A stretch of DNA of 64,000 bases from an uncultured Oscillospiraceae bacterium (GTDB taxonomy: Bacteria; Bacillota; Clostridia; Oscillospirales; Ruminococcaceae): positions 1 through 64,000 of the forward strand of contig CAKSKU010000005.1 of the NCBI GenBank assembly GCA_934465295.1. The letters run 5' to 3'. Made by a program: the position numbers and the translations under genes. Numbering within the stretch: position 1 is the stretch's first letter; each line of letters begins with the position of its first letter. The notes beneath the pieces are model-generated. The model ran no database searches. It worked only from the letters and a program-made list of their open reading frames with translations, and had not been told where the DNA came from. Below, piece after piece: positions 25,835-35,183 of this stretch.

Positions 25835-26464
25835 CTAAGCAACAACGTTCACGATGCTGCCAACAGGGTCTTTTTCAAGCTTAATGTCGCCGACAGTGTA
25901 CTTGGCACTGTTGTCGGCTTTGGTGACCGTGTGCGTAACGCCGCCCGAAACGTAGCTTCGTCCACATTCTGGGCAAATCGCACGGTTTATCGTGACGGTC
26001 TGATATGCTATCTTCTGACCGTTCTGTTCAGCCTGCGTTTTGTTTCGTGCAACGTGTTCATTTTCGTGAGAACGGACTGCGGAATAAGCCGCTGACGGGT
26101 CGATGTGAGAAGCGGTTTGGAACGAAACGCCCGAATCGTCCGACTGATCCCGATAACGTCTGTTTTTGCAGGTCTGGCACTCGAATGAATCGAAGCGGCG
26201 CTTCATATCGGCAGTCTTTTCATCGTTTTCCTTGTCGTCCGAGTTCTTTTCAAGCTTGGAAAGCTCGGTCTTGTACTTGGTAAGCTCGATCTTAAGCTTT
26301 GACTTTTCGGCGGTCTGCTTTGCGGAAAGCTTTTCAAGCTCCTGTTCGTCATTGCTTATCAGGCTTTCGAGAGCCTTTCGGCGGATACGGGAGGACATTC
26401 CCTCGCTGCTTTCAAAGGTGCTGTTTGTGTTGGTATTTATTGATATTGACGGGATAGACGGCAT
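25835..26464 (-). CDS. SprA-related putative metalloprotease-family protein
   Basis: 209 residues. An N-terminal charged helical region (about 25-95, coiled-coil-like) precedes CQTCKNRRY, then SAVRSHENEHV with an HExxH-type motif (HENEH), and then CPECGRSYVSGGVT. This combination matches the SprA-related family found in Clostridia and other bacteria, where the motif suggests a zinc peptidase; activity has not been shown to my knowledge. The CxxC pairs probably bind a structural zinc. The start ATG 26464 is preceded by AAGGAGG (26472-26478 region). It converges with the four-span membrane protein gene. Confidence 0.7.
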   Translation of the reverse strand: MPSIPSISINTNTNSTFESSEGMSSRIRRKALESLISNDEQELEKLSAKQTAEKSKLKIELTKYKTELSKLEKNSDDKENDEKTADMKRRFDSFECQTCKNRRYRDQSDDSGVSFQTASHIDPSAAYSAVRSHENEHVARNKTQAEQNGQKIAYQTVTINRAICPECGRSYVSGGVTHTVTKADNSAKYTVGDIKLEKDPVGSIVNVVA

Positions 26465-26589
26465 AGCTCACACCTCCTTGATATATACCTGTTCAAAGAT
26501 AGTATATCATTTTTGCATACTTCTTTCAATTAGCAGATTTAACATTTTTATGCACAAATTATCATTTATTTTTTATAAGAGGAATCAAT

Positions 26590-27201
26590 ATGGGAAGAAA
26601 AATTTTAGCACCGGGAACGCTCATTTCGCCGCTGCCTGCGGTTATGGTGAGCTGCGGAGATATGCATAAAGCGAACGTCCTCACCTGCGCATGGACAGGC
26701 GTTATAAACACAAAGCCGCCGATAGTTTACATCTCGGTACGCCCCTCACGCCATTCCCACGCAATAATAAAGGAAACGGGCGAGTTCGTCATAAACCTTA
26801 CGACCTCAAAGCTCGTCCGTGAAACGGATTTTGTCGGCGTTCGCAGCGGCAGGGATACAGACAAGATAAAGCAGTGCAGCCTTACGCTTGAAGAATCGTC
26901 CGTTGTCAAAGCACCCGTTATCGCAGAGAGTCCTCTTTCGCTCGAATGTAAGGTGCGTGAGATAAAAAGCTATGGCACTCACGATATGTTTATCGCAGAT
27001 GTTGTCGCAATTTCCGCCGACGAACGCTATATCGACAGCAAGGGCAAGATAAACCTCCAGCAGGCAGGACTTCTCGCCTATTCCCACGGCGAATATTTCT
27101 CGATAGGAAGAAAGCTCGGCGAATTTGGCTTTTCCGTGGCGAAAAAGGCGAAAAACAAGTCCTATAACCGAAATATCAGAAAGGACGGCGGAAAACAATG
27201 A
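26590..27201 (+). CDS. Flavin reductase family protein
   Basis: 203 residues with the FMN-binding split-barrel fold. The segments LTCAWTGVINTKPPIVYISVRPSRHSH and GEFVINL are characteristic. Members reduce flavin with NAD(P)H or act as flavoprotein oxidoreductases; the specific partner is unknown. The start ATG 26590 follows AAGAGG. Its stop overlaps the start of the pseudouridine synthase gene (ATGA), so the two are co-translated, although no functional link is evident. Confidence 0.85.
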   Translation: MGRKILAPGTLISPLPAVMVSCGDMHKANVLTCAWTGVINTKPPIVYISVRPSRHSHAIIKETGEFVINLTTSKLVRETDFVGVRSGRDTDKIKQCSLTLEESSVVKAPVIAESPLSLECKVREIKSYGTHDMFIADVVAISADERYIDSKGKINLQQAGLLAYSHGEYFSIGRKLGEFGFSVAKKAKNKSYNRNIRKDGGKQ

Positions 27202-27926
27202 GCGAACCGAAAGTCCCGAAAAAAGATGTTCAGCGGCTTGACAAATTCCTCTCGGCGCAGCTCGGCATAACACGCTCCGAGGCAAAGGAACTCATAAAGC
27301 GCAGAGTTGTAACGGTCGGCAGCACGGTCGCAAAGCTTTTCGATATGAAAATTGACCCTGAAAAAGACACCGTCTGCTCCGAGGGAAAGGAAGTCACCTA
27401 CCGCAAGCACATATATATAATGATGAACAAGCCGCAGGGCGTTGTATGCTCGACAAGGGACGGCGAATCGAAGACAGTTCTCGAGCTTCTCCCCGACAGC
27501 ATACGCCGTGAGGGTCTTTTCCCCGCAGGACGGCTCGACAAGGACACCGAGGGCTTCGTATTCATCACCGATGACGGCGTTCTTGCGCACAATATCCTCT
27601 CCCCGAAGCGCCACGTTGACAAGACTTATTTCGCCAAGCTCGAAACCCCTGCGACTGAGGAAGATGCCGCAGCCTTTGAGGAGGGTCTTGCGATAGACGG
27701 CGGCGATGTCTGCAAGCCTGCAAAGCTCGAGATCCTCACCGATCCGCATGAAGTCCTCATAACCATAAGCGAGGGTATGTACCACCAGATAAAGCGTATG
27801 GCACAGGCACGGAACAACAAGGTGTTGTATCTGAAGCGGATCTCGATAGGCGGAGTGAAGCTTGACGAAAGCCTTGCTCTCGGCGAGTGGAGAGAAATGT
27901 TGCACAAAGAAATCGAAAATATTTAG
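27198..27926 (+). CDS. RsuA-type 16S rRNA pseudouridine synthase
   Basis: 242 residues. An S4 RNA-binding domain occupies the first ~60 residues (RLDKFLSAQLGITRSEAKELI), followed by the RsuA/RluB/E/F catalytic domain with MMNKPQGVVCS and the active-site block GRLDKDTEGFVFITDDG, whose aspartate is the catalytic residue. By family it isomerises a uridine in rRNA, most likely U516 of 16S rRNA; RluB-type specificity cannot be excluded. It overlaps the upstream flavin reductase gene by 4 bp. Confidence 0.9.
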   Translation: MSEPKVPKKDVQRLDKFLSAQLGITRSEAKELIKRRVVTVGSTVAKLFDMKIDPEKDTVCSEGKEVTYRKHIYIMMNKPQGVVCSTRDGESKTVLELLPDSIRREGLFPAGRLDKDTEGFVFITDDGVLAHNILSPKRHVDKTYFAKLETPATEEDAAAFEEGLAIDGGDVCKPAKLEILTDPHEVLITISEGMYHQIKRMAQARNNKVLYLKRISIGGVKLDESLALGEWREMLHKEIENI

Positions 27927-27950
27927 ACATTATTTTAACTTAAAATTCCC

Positions 27951-27975
27951 AGCAAATTACAAATATTTGCTTTTT
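27951..27975 (+). terminator. Probable intrinsic terminator after the pseudouridine synthase gene
   Basis: AGCAAAT (27951-27957) and ATTTGCT (27965-27971) form a short AT-rich stem followed by TTTTCG. Confidence 0.5.
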
Positions 27976-28022
27976 CGTCAAACTAAATAAATAAGTTTTT
28001 ATAAGTTTAGTTAATAAGTGAC

Positions 28023-28077
28023 TTGAAATTTGCTCCCCACTTTTGGTATTATATTAATAGAGCCGAGTATGCTCGGC
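28023..28077 (+). promoter_or_regulatory. Promoter and 5' hairpin of the sugar ABC ATPase gene
   Basis: TTGAAA (28023-28028), 18-nt spacer, TATTAT (28047-28052). Right at the expected 5' end of the mRNA lies GCCGAG-TATG-CTCGGC (28062-28077), a position typical of mRNA-stabilising hairpins. No T-tract follows. Confidence 0.6.
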
Positions 28078-28108
28078 AGACAATTTAAATGTAGGAGGTC
28101 CTATTAAC

Positions 28109-29251
28109 ATGGCAAGTTTGTCACTTCGTTCAATTTATAAGAAATACCCCGGCGGTGTTGTAGCCGTTTCAGATGTTAACCTTGAGATCAAAGATAAGGA
28201 ATTCATCATTCTCGTTGGTCCTTCCGGCTGCGGTAAGTCCACTACTCTCCGTATGATCGCAGGACTTGAAGAGATCTCCGAAGGTGAGCTTTATATCGGA
28301 GACCGTCTTGTAAACGATGTTGCTCCTAAGGACAGAGATATTGCGATGGTTTTCCAGAACTACGCTCTTTATCCTCATATGACAGTATTCGAGAACATGG
28401 CATTCGGTCTTAAGCTCCGTAAAGTCCCCAAGGACGAGATCAGCCGTAAGGTTGAAGAAGCTGCCCGCAGCCTTGATATCTCCCACCTCCTCGACAGAAA
28501 GCCGAAGGCTCTCTCCGGCGGTCAGAGACAGCGTGTTGCGCTCGGCCGTGCTATCGTTCGTGAACCTCAGGTCTTCCTCCTCGACGAGCCTCTTTCCAAC
28601 CTCGATGCAAAGCTCCGTGCACAGATGAGAACTGAGATATCCAAGCTCCACCAGAAGCTCGGTACTACATTTATCTATGTAACTCATGACCAGACAGAAG
28701 CTATGACAATGGGTGACCGTATCGTTGTTATGAAGGACGGCTTCATTCAGCAGGTAGATTCTCCTCAGAACCTCTACTCCAACCCTGTTAACCTCTTCGT
28801 TGCAGGATTCATGGGTTCACCTCAGATGAACTTCGTTGATGCTGTTCTCAGAAAGATCGAAGGCAAGTACACGATTGAATTCGGTTCCGAGGACACCAAG
28901 ACCTCCAGAGGCGTTAAGTATTATGTTGAGCTTCCTGAAGCAAAGGTTGATGAGAATGTTCTCTCCAACTATGTTGATAAGGAGATCATCATGGGTATCC
29001 GTCCTGAAAATATCCACGATGAAGAAATGTTCATCTCCTCTGCTAAGACAGGTATCATCGATGCTGATGTCGAGATCACAGAAATGATGGGCGCAGAAGT
29101 TTACCTCTACCTCACCTGCCAGGGTATCCCCCTCACAGCAAGAGTTGACCCAAGATCAACTGCCCGTCCTCAGGATACTATCAAGGTTGCTCTTGATCCT
29201 AACAAGGTTCACATCTTTGATAAGGAAACTGAAAAGACAATTGTAAACTGA
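28109..29251 (+). CDS. Sugar ABC transporter ATP-binding protein (MsmX/UgpC type)
   Basis: 380 residues, full length for the carbohydrate-uptake (CUT1) ATPase family. Walker A GPSGCGKST (37-45), signature LSGGQRQRVALGRAI, Walker B VFLLDEPLSNLD, and a C-terminal regulatory TOBE/OB domain after about residue 235. No permease or binding-protein gene is nearby, which fits the multitask ATPase that powers several sugar importers in Firmicutes. Ribosome site TAGGAGGT, own promoter and terminator, and strongly biased codons indicate high expression. Confidence 0.93.
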   Translation: MASLSLRSIYKKYPGGVVAVSDVNLEIKDKEFIILVGPSGCGKSTTLRMIAGLEEISEGELYIGDRLVNDVAPKDRDIAMVFQNYALYPHMTVFENMAFGLKLRKVPKDEISRKVEEAARSLDISHLLDRKPKALSGGQRQRVALGRAIVREPQVFLLDEPLSNLDAKLRAQMRTEISKLHQKLGTTFIYVTHDQTEAMTMGDRIVVMKDGFIQQVDSPQNLYSNPVNLFVAGFMGSPQMNFVDAVLRKIEGKYTIEFGSEDTKTSRGVKYYVELPEAKVDENVLSNYVDKEIIMGIRPENIHDEEMFISSAKTGIIDADVEITEMMGAEVYLYLTCQGIPLTARVDPRSTARPQDTIKVALDPNKVHIFDKETEKTIVN

Positions 29252-29274
29252 TTGCTTTTTAAGTAAACATTATG

Positions 29275-29305
29275 GCTGCCATACGGTTCGTGTGGCAGCT
29301 TTTTT
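29275..29305 (+). terminator. Strong intrinsic terminator after the sugar ABC ATPase gene
   Basis: GCTGCCATACG (29275-29285) pairs with CGTGTGGCAGC (29289-29299) around a 3-nt loop, followed by TTTTTT. Confidence 0.9.
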
Positions 29306-29347
29306 GTGCTTTTTTGCATAAATTCGGCAAAAAATATGCGATAATAA

Positions 29348-29376
29348 TTGATTTTTGTGATTTCTTGTGTTATAAT
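29348..29376 (+). promoter_or_regulatory. Promoter of nadB
   Basis: TTGATT (29348-29353), 17-nt spacer, TATAAT (29371-29376). The leader to the nadB start is about 115 nt. Confidence 0.75.
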
Positions 29377-29496
29377 TGTATTAAGTGTTTATATGAGGGA
29401 GATTCTGCTCGGAACATTGTCACAGTTCGGCTCTTGCGGTAATCGGTTTCTTTGGGTGCGAACGTGAATTTTATACATAATAAAGGAAGTATAGCT

Positions 29497-30960
29497 ATGT
29501 CCAAAAATTATGACGTTATTATTGCAGGAACGGGCGCAGGCGGACTTTATTCCGCTTTGAACCTGCCGAAAGAGCTGAAAATACTGCTTATCACAAAAAG
29601 AGAAATGATACTCTGCAACTCCGCACTCGCTCAGGGCGGTATTGCGGCTGTATATAAGCCCGTTGACGACAATATCCAGCTCCATACAAAGGATACGCTT
29701 ATCGCAGGTGGATATAAGAACAACCCCGACTCGCTCAAAATTCTCGTCACCGAAGCCGCTCACGAGATCGAGGAGATCATCGGCTTCGGCGTTGACTTTG
29801 ACAAGGACGAGAACGGCAACTACCATAAGACCCTCGAGGGCGGACACTGCCGCCACAGAATTTTCCACCACCGTGATTCGACGGGCTTTGAGATAACCTC
29901 CAAGCTTCAGGAAGCTGTTAAAAAGTCGCCTAATATCGATATTCTGGAGAATGCTCTTCTCTGCGAACTGAAAAAGACGGGAACGGGTTTCTCTGCCGAT
30001 ATCTGCGTCAACGATGAACATTCGACCTATAACTCCCGTTACGTTATCCTTGCAACGGGCGGCATCGGCAGGATTTACGAATACACCACAAACTCCGCTA
30101 TTGCAACGGGTGACGGCATCACTGCCGCTTACGAAATGGGCGCAAACATCAAGAACCTTTCGCTCATTCAGTTCCACCCGACTGCGTTCAACAACAAGCA
30201 CACAAGGGAGTGCTTCCTCATCTCCGAAGCTGTCAGGGGCGAGGGCGCATACCTCCTCAACTGCGACGGCGAACGCTTTATGCAGAATTATGACGAGCGT
30301 CTGGAGCTTGCTCCCCGTGACGTCGTTTCGCACTCGATAATCAGCGAGGCAAGAAGAACGAACTCGGACGATTTCTATCTTGATATTTCATACAAAGACC
30401 CCGAGTTCATAAAGGCACGTTTCCCGATGATATATAAGTACCTGCTTGAACAGGGCATCGACATGACGACCGACCGTATCCCGATCTATCCATGCCAGCA
30501 CTACTTAATGGGCGGCATCAACGTAAATACCCACGCTCAGACGACCGTTGACGGACTTTATGCTGTCGGCGAATGTTCCCACACGGGCGTTCACGGCAAC
30601 AACCGTCTCGCTTCAAATTCGCTGCTCGAAGCTCTCGTTTTCGGCAGACAGGCTGCTATATCCATTGCGGAAAAGATGCAGGAAAATGCAGGCGTTCCGC
30701 TCGAAAACCTCGAAACTGCCGAGTTTGACATTGACCCGAACGCTCCCGAGATACCGTCGGGTATCCGTACCGAGATCAGACATATCATGCAGAAGTCGTA
30801 TTTCGTTATCCCGAATATGCAGGAGGCTCTTAAAGGCTTCGAGCGTGTTTCCGAACTTAAAAATATGCTTACAGAAGGCAATTTCAAGGTAGACAGAAAC
30901 TATGTCGAAGCTAAGTCGATCGCAACAATGGCTTATCTTATCCTTAAAGAAGTCATCTGA
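29497..30960 (+). CDS. nadB: L-aspartate oxidase
   Basis: 487 residues. It oxidises L-aspartate to iminoaspartate, the first step of de novo NAD synthesis; with fumarate as acceptor it works anaerobically. The FAD-binding GTGAGG is at residues 11-16, followed by SALAQGGIAAV, the HRIFHHRDSTG block, QFHPTAF and the C-terminal GVHGNNRLASNSLLEALVFG block characteristic of the succinate dehydrogenase/NadB flavoprotein family. The start ATG 29497 follows AAAGGAAG; an in-frame upstream start at 29452 has none. nadA and nadC are not adjacent in the window. At 487 residues it is slightly shorter than the E. coli enzyme. Confidence 0.9.
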   Translation: MSKNYDVIIAGTGAGGLYSALNLPKELKILLITKREMILCNSALAQGGIAAVYKPVDDNIQLHTKDTLIAGGYKNNPDSLKILVTEAAHEIEEIIGFGVDFDKDENGNYHKTLEGGHCRHRIFHHRDSTGFEITSKLQEAVKKSPNIDILENALLCELKKTGTGFSADICVNDEHSTYNSRYVILATGGIGRIYEYTTNSAIATGDGITAAYEMGANIKNLSLIQFHPTAFNNKHTRECFLISEAVRGEGAYLLNCDGERFMQNYDERLELAPRDVVSHSIISEARRTNSDDFYLDISYKDPEFIKARFPMIYKYLLEQGIDMTTDRIPIYPCQHYLMGGINVNTHAQTTVDGLYAVGECSHTGVHGNNRLASNSLLEALVFGRQAAISIAEKMQENAGVPLENLETAEFDIDPNAPEIPSGIRTEIRHIMQKSYFVIPNMQEALKGFERVSELKNMLTEGNFKVDRNYVEAKSIATMAYLILKEVI

Positions 30961-31199
30961 CGGAAAATGCCGAATTTAATGCATAGAAAACCCTAAAAAT
31001 GAACGGTTTTTTATAATTTTTAAAGAATTTGATTATGCTTTTGTGAAATTTACAATTAGGAAATATTTTGTTCATATAAATTTATATAATATGTCCCGAT
31101 ATTTGCTATAATTAGTTATAAGTAGTATTATGTTTTAACACTGTACATTAATATATGCTTTTTCAGAATAGATCGAAAAAACGATAGGAGGAAATAATT

Positions 31200-31901
31200 A
31201 TGTCACTTGGAAAGGTTCTGGTCGTTGATGACGATAATAATATCTGCGAGCTTTTAAAGCTTTATCTTGAAAAAGAAGGCTACGGAGTTATCGTTGCTCA
31301 CGACGGCGATGAGGCTCTTATTAAATTCAATGCCCTCAAACCCGATGTTATTCTTCTCGATATCATGCTCCCCGAGCTTGACGGTTGGCAGGTATGCCGT
31401 GAGATCCGTAAAAAATCCAACGTTCCGATAATAATGATAACCGCTAAGAGCGAGACCTTCGATAAGGTTCTCGGTCTTGAACTCGGCGCAGACGACTATA
31501 TCGTCAAGCCGTTCGATACAAAGGAAGTTATCGCAAGAATAAAGGCTATTTCAAGACGTATCGGTCAGGGCAGCACCGAGACCGAGATCAAGGAAGTACG
31601 CTACGACAAGCTCGTTGTTAATATGACAAGATACGAGCTGCGTGTTGACGGCAAGGTAATGGATACTCCCCCGAAGGAGCTTGAACTCCTTTTCTATCTC
31701 GCATCCAACCCGAACCGTGTTTATACAAGAGATCAGCTTCTTGACGAAGTATGGGGCTTTGAATATTACGGAGACTCCCGTACCATCGACGTTCATATCA
31801 AGCGTCTGCGTGAAAAGCTTGAAAATGTTTCGGACAAGTGGGCGCTCAAAACAGTATGGGGCGTAGGCTACAAGTTCGAGGCAGAGGAAGAAAATGCGTA
31901 A
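31200..31901 (+). CDS. OmpR/PhoB-family response regulator
   Basis: 233 residues. The receiver domain carries the acidic pocket VVDDD, the phospho-acceptor Asp54 (ILLDIMLP), the Thr/Ser switch residue in MITAKSE and Lys103 (IVKPFD). A C-terminal winged-helix domain includes NPNRVYTRDQLLDEVWG and DVHIKRLREKL. It binds DNA after phosphorylation by the kinase whose start codon lies inside its last codons (8-bp overlap). The ribosome site is AGGAGG. An htrA gene follows the kinase, so envelope-stress control is a reasonable inference. Confidence 0.95.
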   Translation: MSLGKVLVVDDDNNICELLKLYLEKEGYGVIVAHDGDEALIKFNALKPDVILLDIMLPELDGWQVCREIRKKSNVPIIMITAKSETFDKVLGLELGADDYIVKPFDTKEVIARIKAISRRIGQGSTETEIKEVRYDKLVVNMTRYELRVDGKVMDTPPKELELLFYLASNPNRVYTRDQLLDEVWGFEYYGDSRTIDVHIKRLREKLENVSDKWALKTVWGVGYKFEAEEENA

Positions 31902-33291
31902 AAGCGTATTCTCCGAGTTTTTTACCCTGTGCGCTGCAATAATATCCGCTGCTATTGTCTGTGTTGCGGTCGTTCTTATAATCATTTCTTCCGAATTTTA
32001 TAAAAGCGACAAAAAAGGCTACCTCGTTGCGAATGCCGATACGATAATGTCGATGACAAAGCTTTCGATAGACTCGGCTGACGGGGTGAACACGGATTAT
32101 CTTAACAATATCTATCTGAACGTGACCGATACAACGGAGATAGTTTTCACATTAACAGATTCAAACGGCGTTGCTTTGGTTTGCTCCGAAGCACCGCCGT
32201 GTTCTCATACAGGGAGAAATATCGGGGAAGATATTCTGAATAAGGTCGGCGATGAGGGCTTTTTTGAGCTTTCGAGCCTTGACCATTTTTACCCGAGTAC
32301 AGTTTTTAACCTTGTTTATAAATTTGAGGCGGGAGGAAAGCAGTATTACCTTTTCTCGAAGCTTTCCGATACGCCGCTCCAGCAGTATCTGACGAAGCTC
32401 ATATTCGCCCTTGCTATCGCTTCCGCAGCGATACTTGTGCTTGTTTTCGTTGCGATATATGCGGCGGTCAAGCATCTGATGACGCCTGTAAAGGAAATGA
32501 CCCTTGCTGCAAAGCGGTTCGGAAGCGGAGACTTCTCCGAAAAGCTCTATGTCCCCGAGGATAATGAGTTCGGCTTCCTTGCCAATTCCCTTAACGAAAT
32601 GGCAAGCTCGCTCGAAGCTATCGAGGAGAACCGAAAGAGCTTCATCTCGAACGTTTCGCACGAGCTTCGTACACCTATGACGACCATCGGCGGCTTTGTT
32701 GACGGCATCCTTGACGGAACTATACCGAAGGAAAAGCACAATTATTATCTCAACATCGTTTCGGAGGAGGTCGACCGACTGGCTCGCCTTGTCAAGTCCA
32801 TGCTCAATATCTCCAAGTATGAAGCGGGCGAAATGGAAATGACAAAGAAAACCTTCGATCTTATGCCGCTGCTTGTCAAGGTGCTGCTTATGTTTGAGAC
32901 TCGCATCGATGAGAAGCACGTTGAGATAAGGGGCATTGAACACGGCAGGTTTATGGTAAGCGCCGACAGCGACCTTATGCAGCAGGTGCTTTACAATCTT
33001 GTCGAAAATGCTGTAAAATTCGTTGACGACGGCGGTTATATCGAGTTCGCCTTTGAAAACAGGGACGGCTCGCCCGTTATCCGCATCAGAAACAGCGGCG
33101 AGGGTCTTAAAGCGAACGAGATATCAAAGGTATTCGACCGTTTCTACAAAGCGGACGCTTCAAGAGGCATCGACAAAACGGGCGTTGGTCTGGGACTTTC
33201 CATCGTGCGCTCGATAATAAAGCTCCACGGCGGAAAGATACTTGTCCGCAGCGAACCCAACAGCTTTGTTGAATTTGAAATAACGCTTTAA
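31894..33291 (+). CDS. Membrane sensor histidine kinase
   Basis: 465 residues. TM1 at about 9-32, an external sensor domain of about 135 residues (33-167), TM2 at about 168-192, a HAMP linker (about 193-245), the HisKA dimerisation helix with SHELRTPMTT (phospho-acceptor His256), and an HATPase domain with N box NLVENAVKF, DKTGVGLGLSIV and a C-terminal beta strand. It phosphorylates the response regulator encoded just upstream, which it overlaps by 8 bp. The sensor domain is not of a type I recognise. Confidence 0.95.
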   Translation: MRKSVFSEFFTLCAAIISAAIVCVAVVLIIISSEFYKSDKKGYLVANADTIMSMTKLSIDSADGVNTDYLNNIYLNVTDTTEIVFTLTDSNGVALVCSEAPPCSHTGRNIGEDILNKVGDEGFFELSSLDHFYPSTVFNLVYKFEAGGKQYYLFSKLSDTPLQQYLTKLIFALAIASAAILVLVFVAIYAAVKHLMTPVKEMTLAAKRFGSGDFSEKLYVPEDNEFGFLANSLNEMASSLEAIEENRKSFISNVSHELRTPMTTIGGFVDGILDGTIPKEKHNYYLNIVSEEVDRLARLVKSMLNISKYEAGEMEMTKKTFDLMPLLVKVLLMFETRIDEKHVEIRGIEHGRFMVSADSDLMQQVLYNLVENAVKFVDDGGYIEFAFENRDGSPVIRIRNSGEGLKANEISKVFDRFYKADASRGIDKTGVGLGLSIVRSIIKLHGGKILVRSEPNSFVEFEITL

Positions 33292-33297
33292 CATTTT

Positions 33298-33340
33298 GCC
33301 GCACAATTACAAGCTATGTGAATGTCTGTAACTGTGCGGC
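33298..33340 (+). terminator. Stem-loop between kinase and htrA genes
   Basis: GCCGCACA and TGTGCGGC arms with inner TTACA/TGTAA pairs, followed by TTATTTTAT. The T-tract is imperfect, so it may be a partial terminator that lowers htrA expression relative to the two-component genes. Confidence 0.5.
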
Positions 33341-33363
33341 TTATTTTATAAAGGAGGCATATT

Positions 33364-35136
33364 GTGGATAATTTTGGCGAAAACAATTCCAATACGGAGA
33401 ATACACAGCCTTTGCAGGATAATACATCAGGCAGCTCCGCTTCGCCCGAAAAGATGAGCGAACCGAACCTTTTCCAAAACACACCGAATGAAGCAGCTTC
33501 ACCCGAAGCTTCCTCATCGCAGCAGAATACCGAGCAGCCGGGCTTTATGCAGTCGGGTCTCGGACAGCCAAGCTTTACACAGCCAAGCTCCGAGCAGTCA
33601 AGTTTCGGACAGTCAGGTCTTGGACAGACAAACCTCGGACAATCGGGTTTTGGTCAGTCGAACCTCGGTCAGCAGAGTTATGCACAGCCGGGCTATGGGC
33701 AGCCTGCCGCACCTCAGCCGCAGTACCGCCCTGCTCCGCCGCAAAGCAATGGTGCTGCACAGCCATATCAGAACGCTGCGCAAAATCAGCAAACTCCTCC
33801 GCCATATCAGCAAGGCGCATATCCTCCGCCGAACAACGGTTATCAGAACGGCTATTATGCTCCCTACGGCAACAGAGCTATGCCGCAGGGTCAGTATGCA
33901 CAGCCTGATCAGCAGCCTAACGGAGTTCAGAACGTTCCCCCGAAGAAAAAGCGGCTTTCGGCTGTCTGGATGGCGATAATAATTGCGCTTATCGCTGCAA
34001 TGTTCATTGCGATCGTTATATTGTCGGTCGTTGTGGCAAAAAGGGCAGCCGAATTCATCGAGACCAAGAGCGACAGCTCGTTCAGTTCGCTTGAAACGCA
34101 GACTGCAAGCGAAAAAAGCAAGGATAAGGATACAAAGCGTGTCCGGATAACCCTCCCGACCTCTCCCCGTCCCGTGCTTGAAGCGAAATATTACGCCGAT
34201 GAGGAAACGGGTCTGCTCACAACGGAGGGCGTTGCGCAGAGAGTTCTCCCCTCGCAGGTTCTTATCGGCGTTTACAGCGATACACCGTATCAGATGACCT
34301 CGCTCGGCTCGGGAATAATCATCTCGACCGACGGATATATCCTCACGAATGCGCACGTTGTTGACGAAGATGCGCAGTTCAAGGCACAGCTCAACGACGG
34401 CAGGCAGTTTGAAGCAAAGCTTGTCGGCATAGACCGCAAGCAGGACTTGGCAGTGGTAAAGATAGAAGCCGATGACCTTGTTTCGGCGGAAATAGGCAAT
34501 TCGGACGAAGTTATCCTCGGCGAACAGGTCGCAGTTATCGGCGCAGGCGGAAGCCTTGAAAATTCCATAACCTTCGGCTATGTAAGCGCCCTCGGCAGAG
34601 AAATAGAAACCGACTATTCATCAAGCGGAACGCTCCGATGCATACAGACCGATGCAGCACTCAACCCCGGAAATTCGGGCGGTGCGCTCGTCAATATGTA
34701 CGGTCAGGTAATAGGCATCTCGGTCGGCGGACTTGACCACGTTGTTTATGACGGAATAGGCTTTGCAATAGAGATAAACGACGCAGTTACCGTTGCGGAA
34801 GCGCTTATCGAAAACGGCTATGTCCCCGGAAGGGCAAAGCTCGGCATCACGTTTATAGCGATGGACAGCGCAACGGCAGCCGGCCTCGGCGTTGTGGAGG
34901 GAATATGCGTAATGAGCGTTGACCCGACCTGCGATATCGCAACAAAGGATCTTCGGCCGTATGATATCATCACGGAAATTGACGGCAAGCCCGTAAAAGA
35001 CCTCGACTCTGTAATGGACGTTCTTGACGACAAGATCGCAGGCGAGGAGATAACTCTGACCGTCTACCGCAAGACCGTAACGGAGGAAGTAACGACATTT
35101 GAGATAACGGCAAAGCTGGAGCAGAAGATAGACTGA
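33364..35136 (+). CDS. HtrA/DegP-type membrane-anchored serine protease (S1C) with PDZ domain
   Basis: 590 residues. The first ~195 residues form a cytoplasmic low-complexity region rich in Gln, Gly, Ser and Pro, with repeated GFGQSGLGQ-like units (about 60-115). A transmembrane span (199-226) follows. The trypsin-like domain has the triad His331 (TNAHVVD), Asp361 (RKQDLAVVKI) and Ser438 (NPGNSGGAL). A single PDZ domain occupies about 490-580. Such proteases degrade misfolded secreted proteins. The start is GTG 33364 behind AAAGGAGG. Placement directly after the two-component genes recalls stress-induced htrA in Bacillus. Confidence 0.93.
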   Translation: MDNFGENNSNTENTQPLQDNTSGSSASPEKMSEPNLFQNTPNEAASPEASSSQQNTEQPGFMQSGLGQPSFTQPSSEQSSFGQSGLGQTNLGQSGFGQSNLGQQSYAQPGYGQPAAPQPQYRPAPPQSNGAAQPYQNAAQNQQTPPPYQQGAYPPPNNGYQNGYYAPYGNRAMPQGQYAQPDQQPNGVQNVPPKKKRLSAVWMAIIIALIAAMFIAIVILSVVVAKRAAEFIETKSDSSFSSLETQTASEKSKDKDTKRVRITLPTSPRPVLEAKYYADEETGLLTTEGVAQRVLPSQVLIGVYSDTPYQMTSLGSGIIISTDGYILTNAHVVDEDAQFKAQLNDGRQFEAKLVGIDRKQDLAVVKIEADDLVSAEIGNSDEVILGEQVAVIGAGGSLENSITFGYVSALGREIETDYSSSGTLRCIQTDAALNPGNSGGALVNMYGQVIGISVGGLDHVVYDGIGFAIEINDAVTVAEALIENGYVPGRAKLGITFIAMDSATAAGLGVVEGICVMSVDPTCDIATKDLRPYDIITEIDGKPVKDLDSVMDVLDDKIAGEEITLTVYRKTVTEEVTTFEITAKLEQKID

Positions 35137-35183
35137 GCATTCGGGAAAAATCAGGACCCCATGCTTTTTGAAAGGAAAAAACT

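Noticed and set aside
29393..29467. 24-codon frame in the nadB leader
   Set aside because: It begins about 10 nt after the expected start point without a ribosome site; the peptide has no meaningful amino-acid run.
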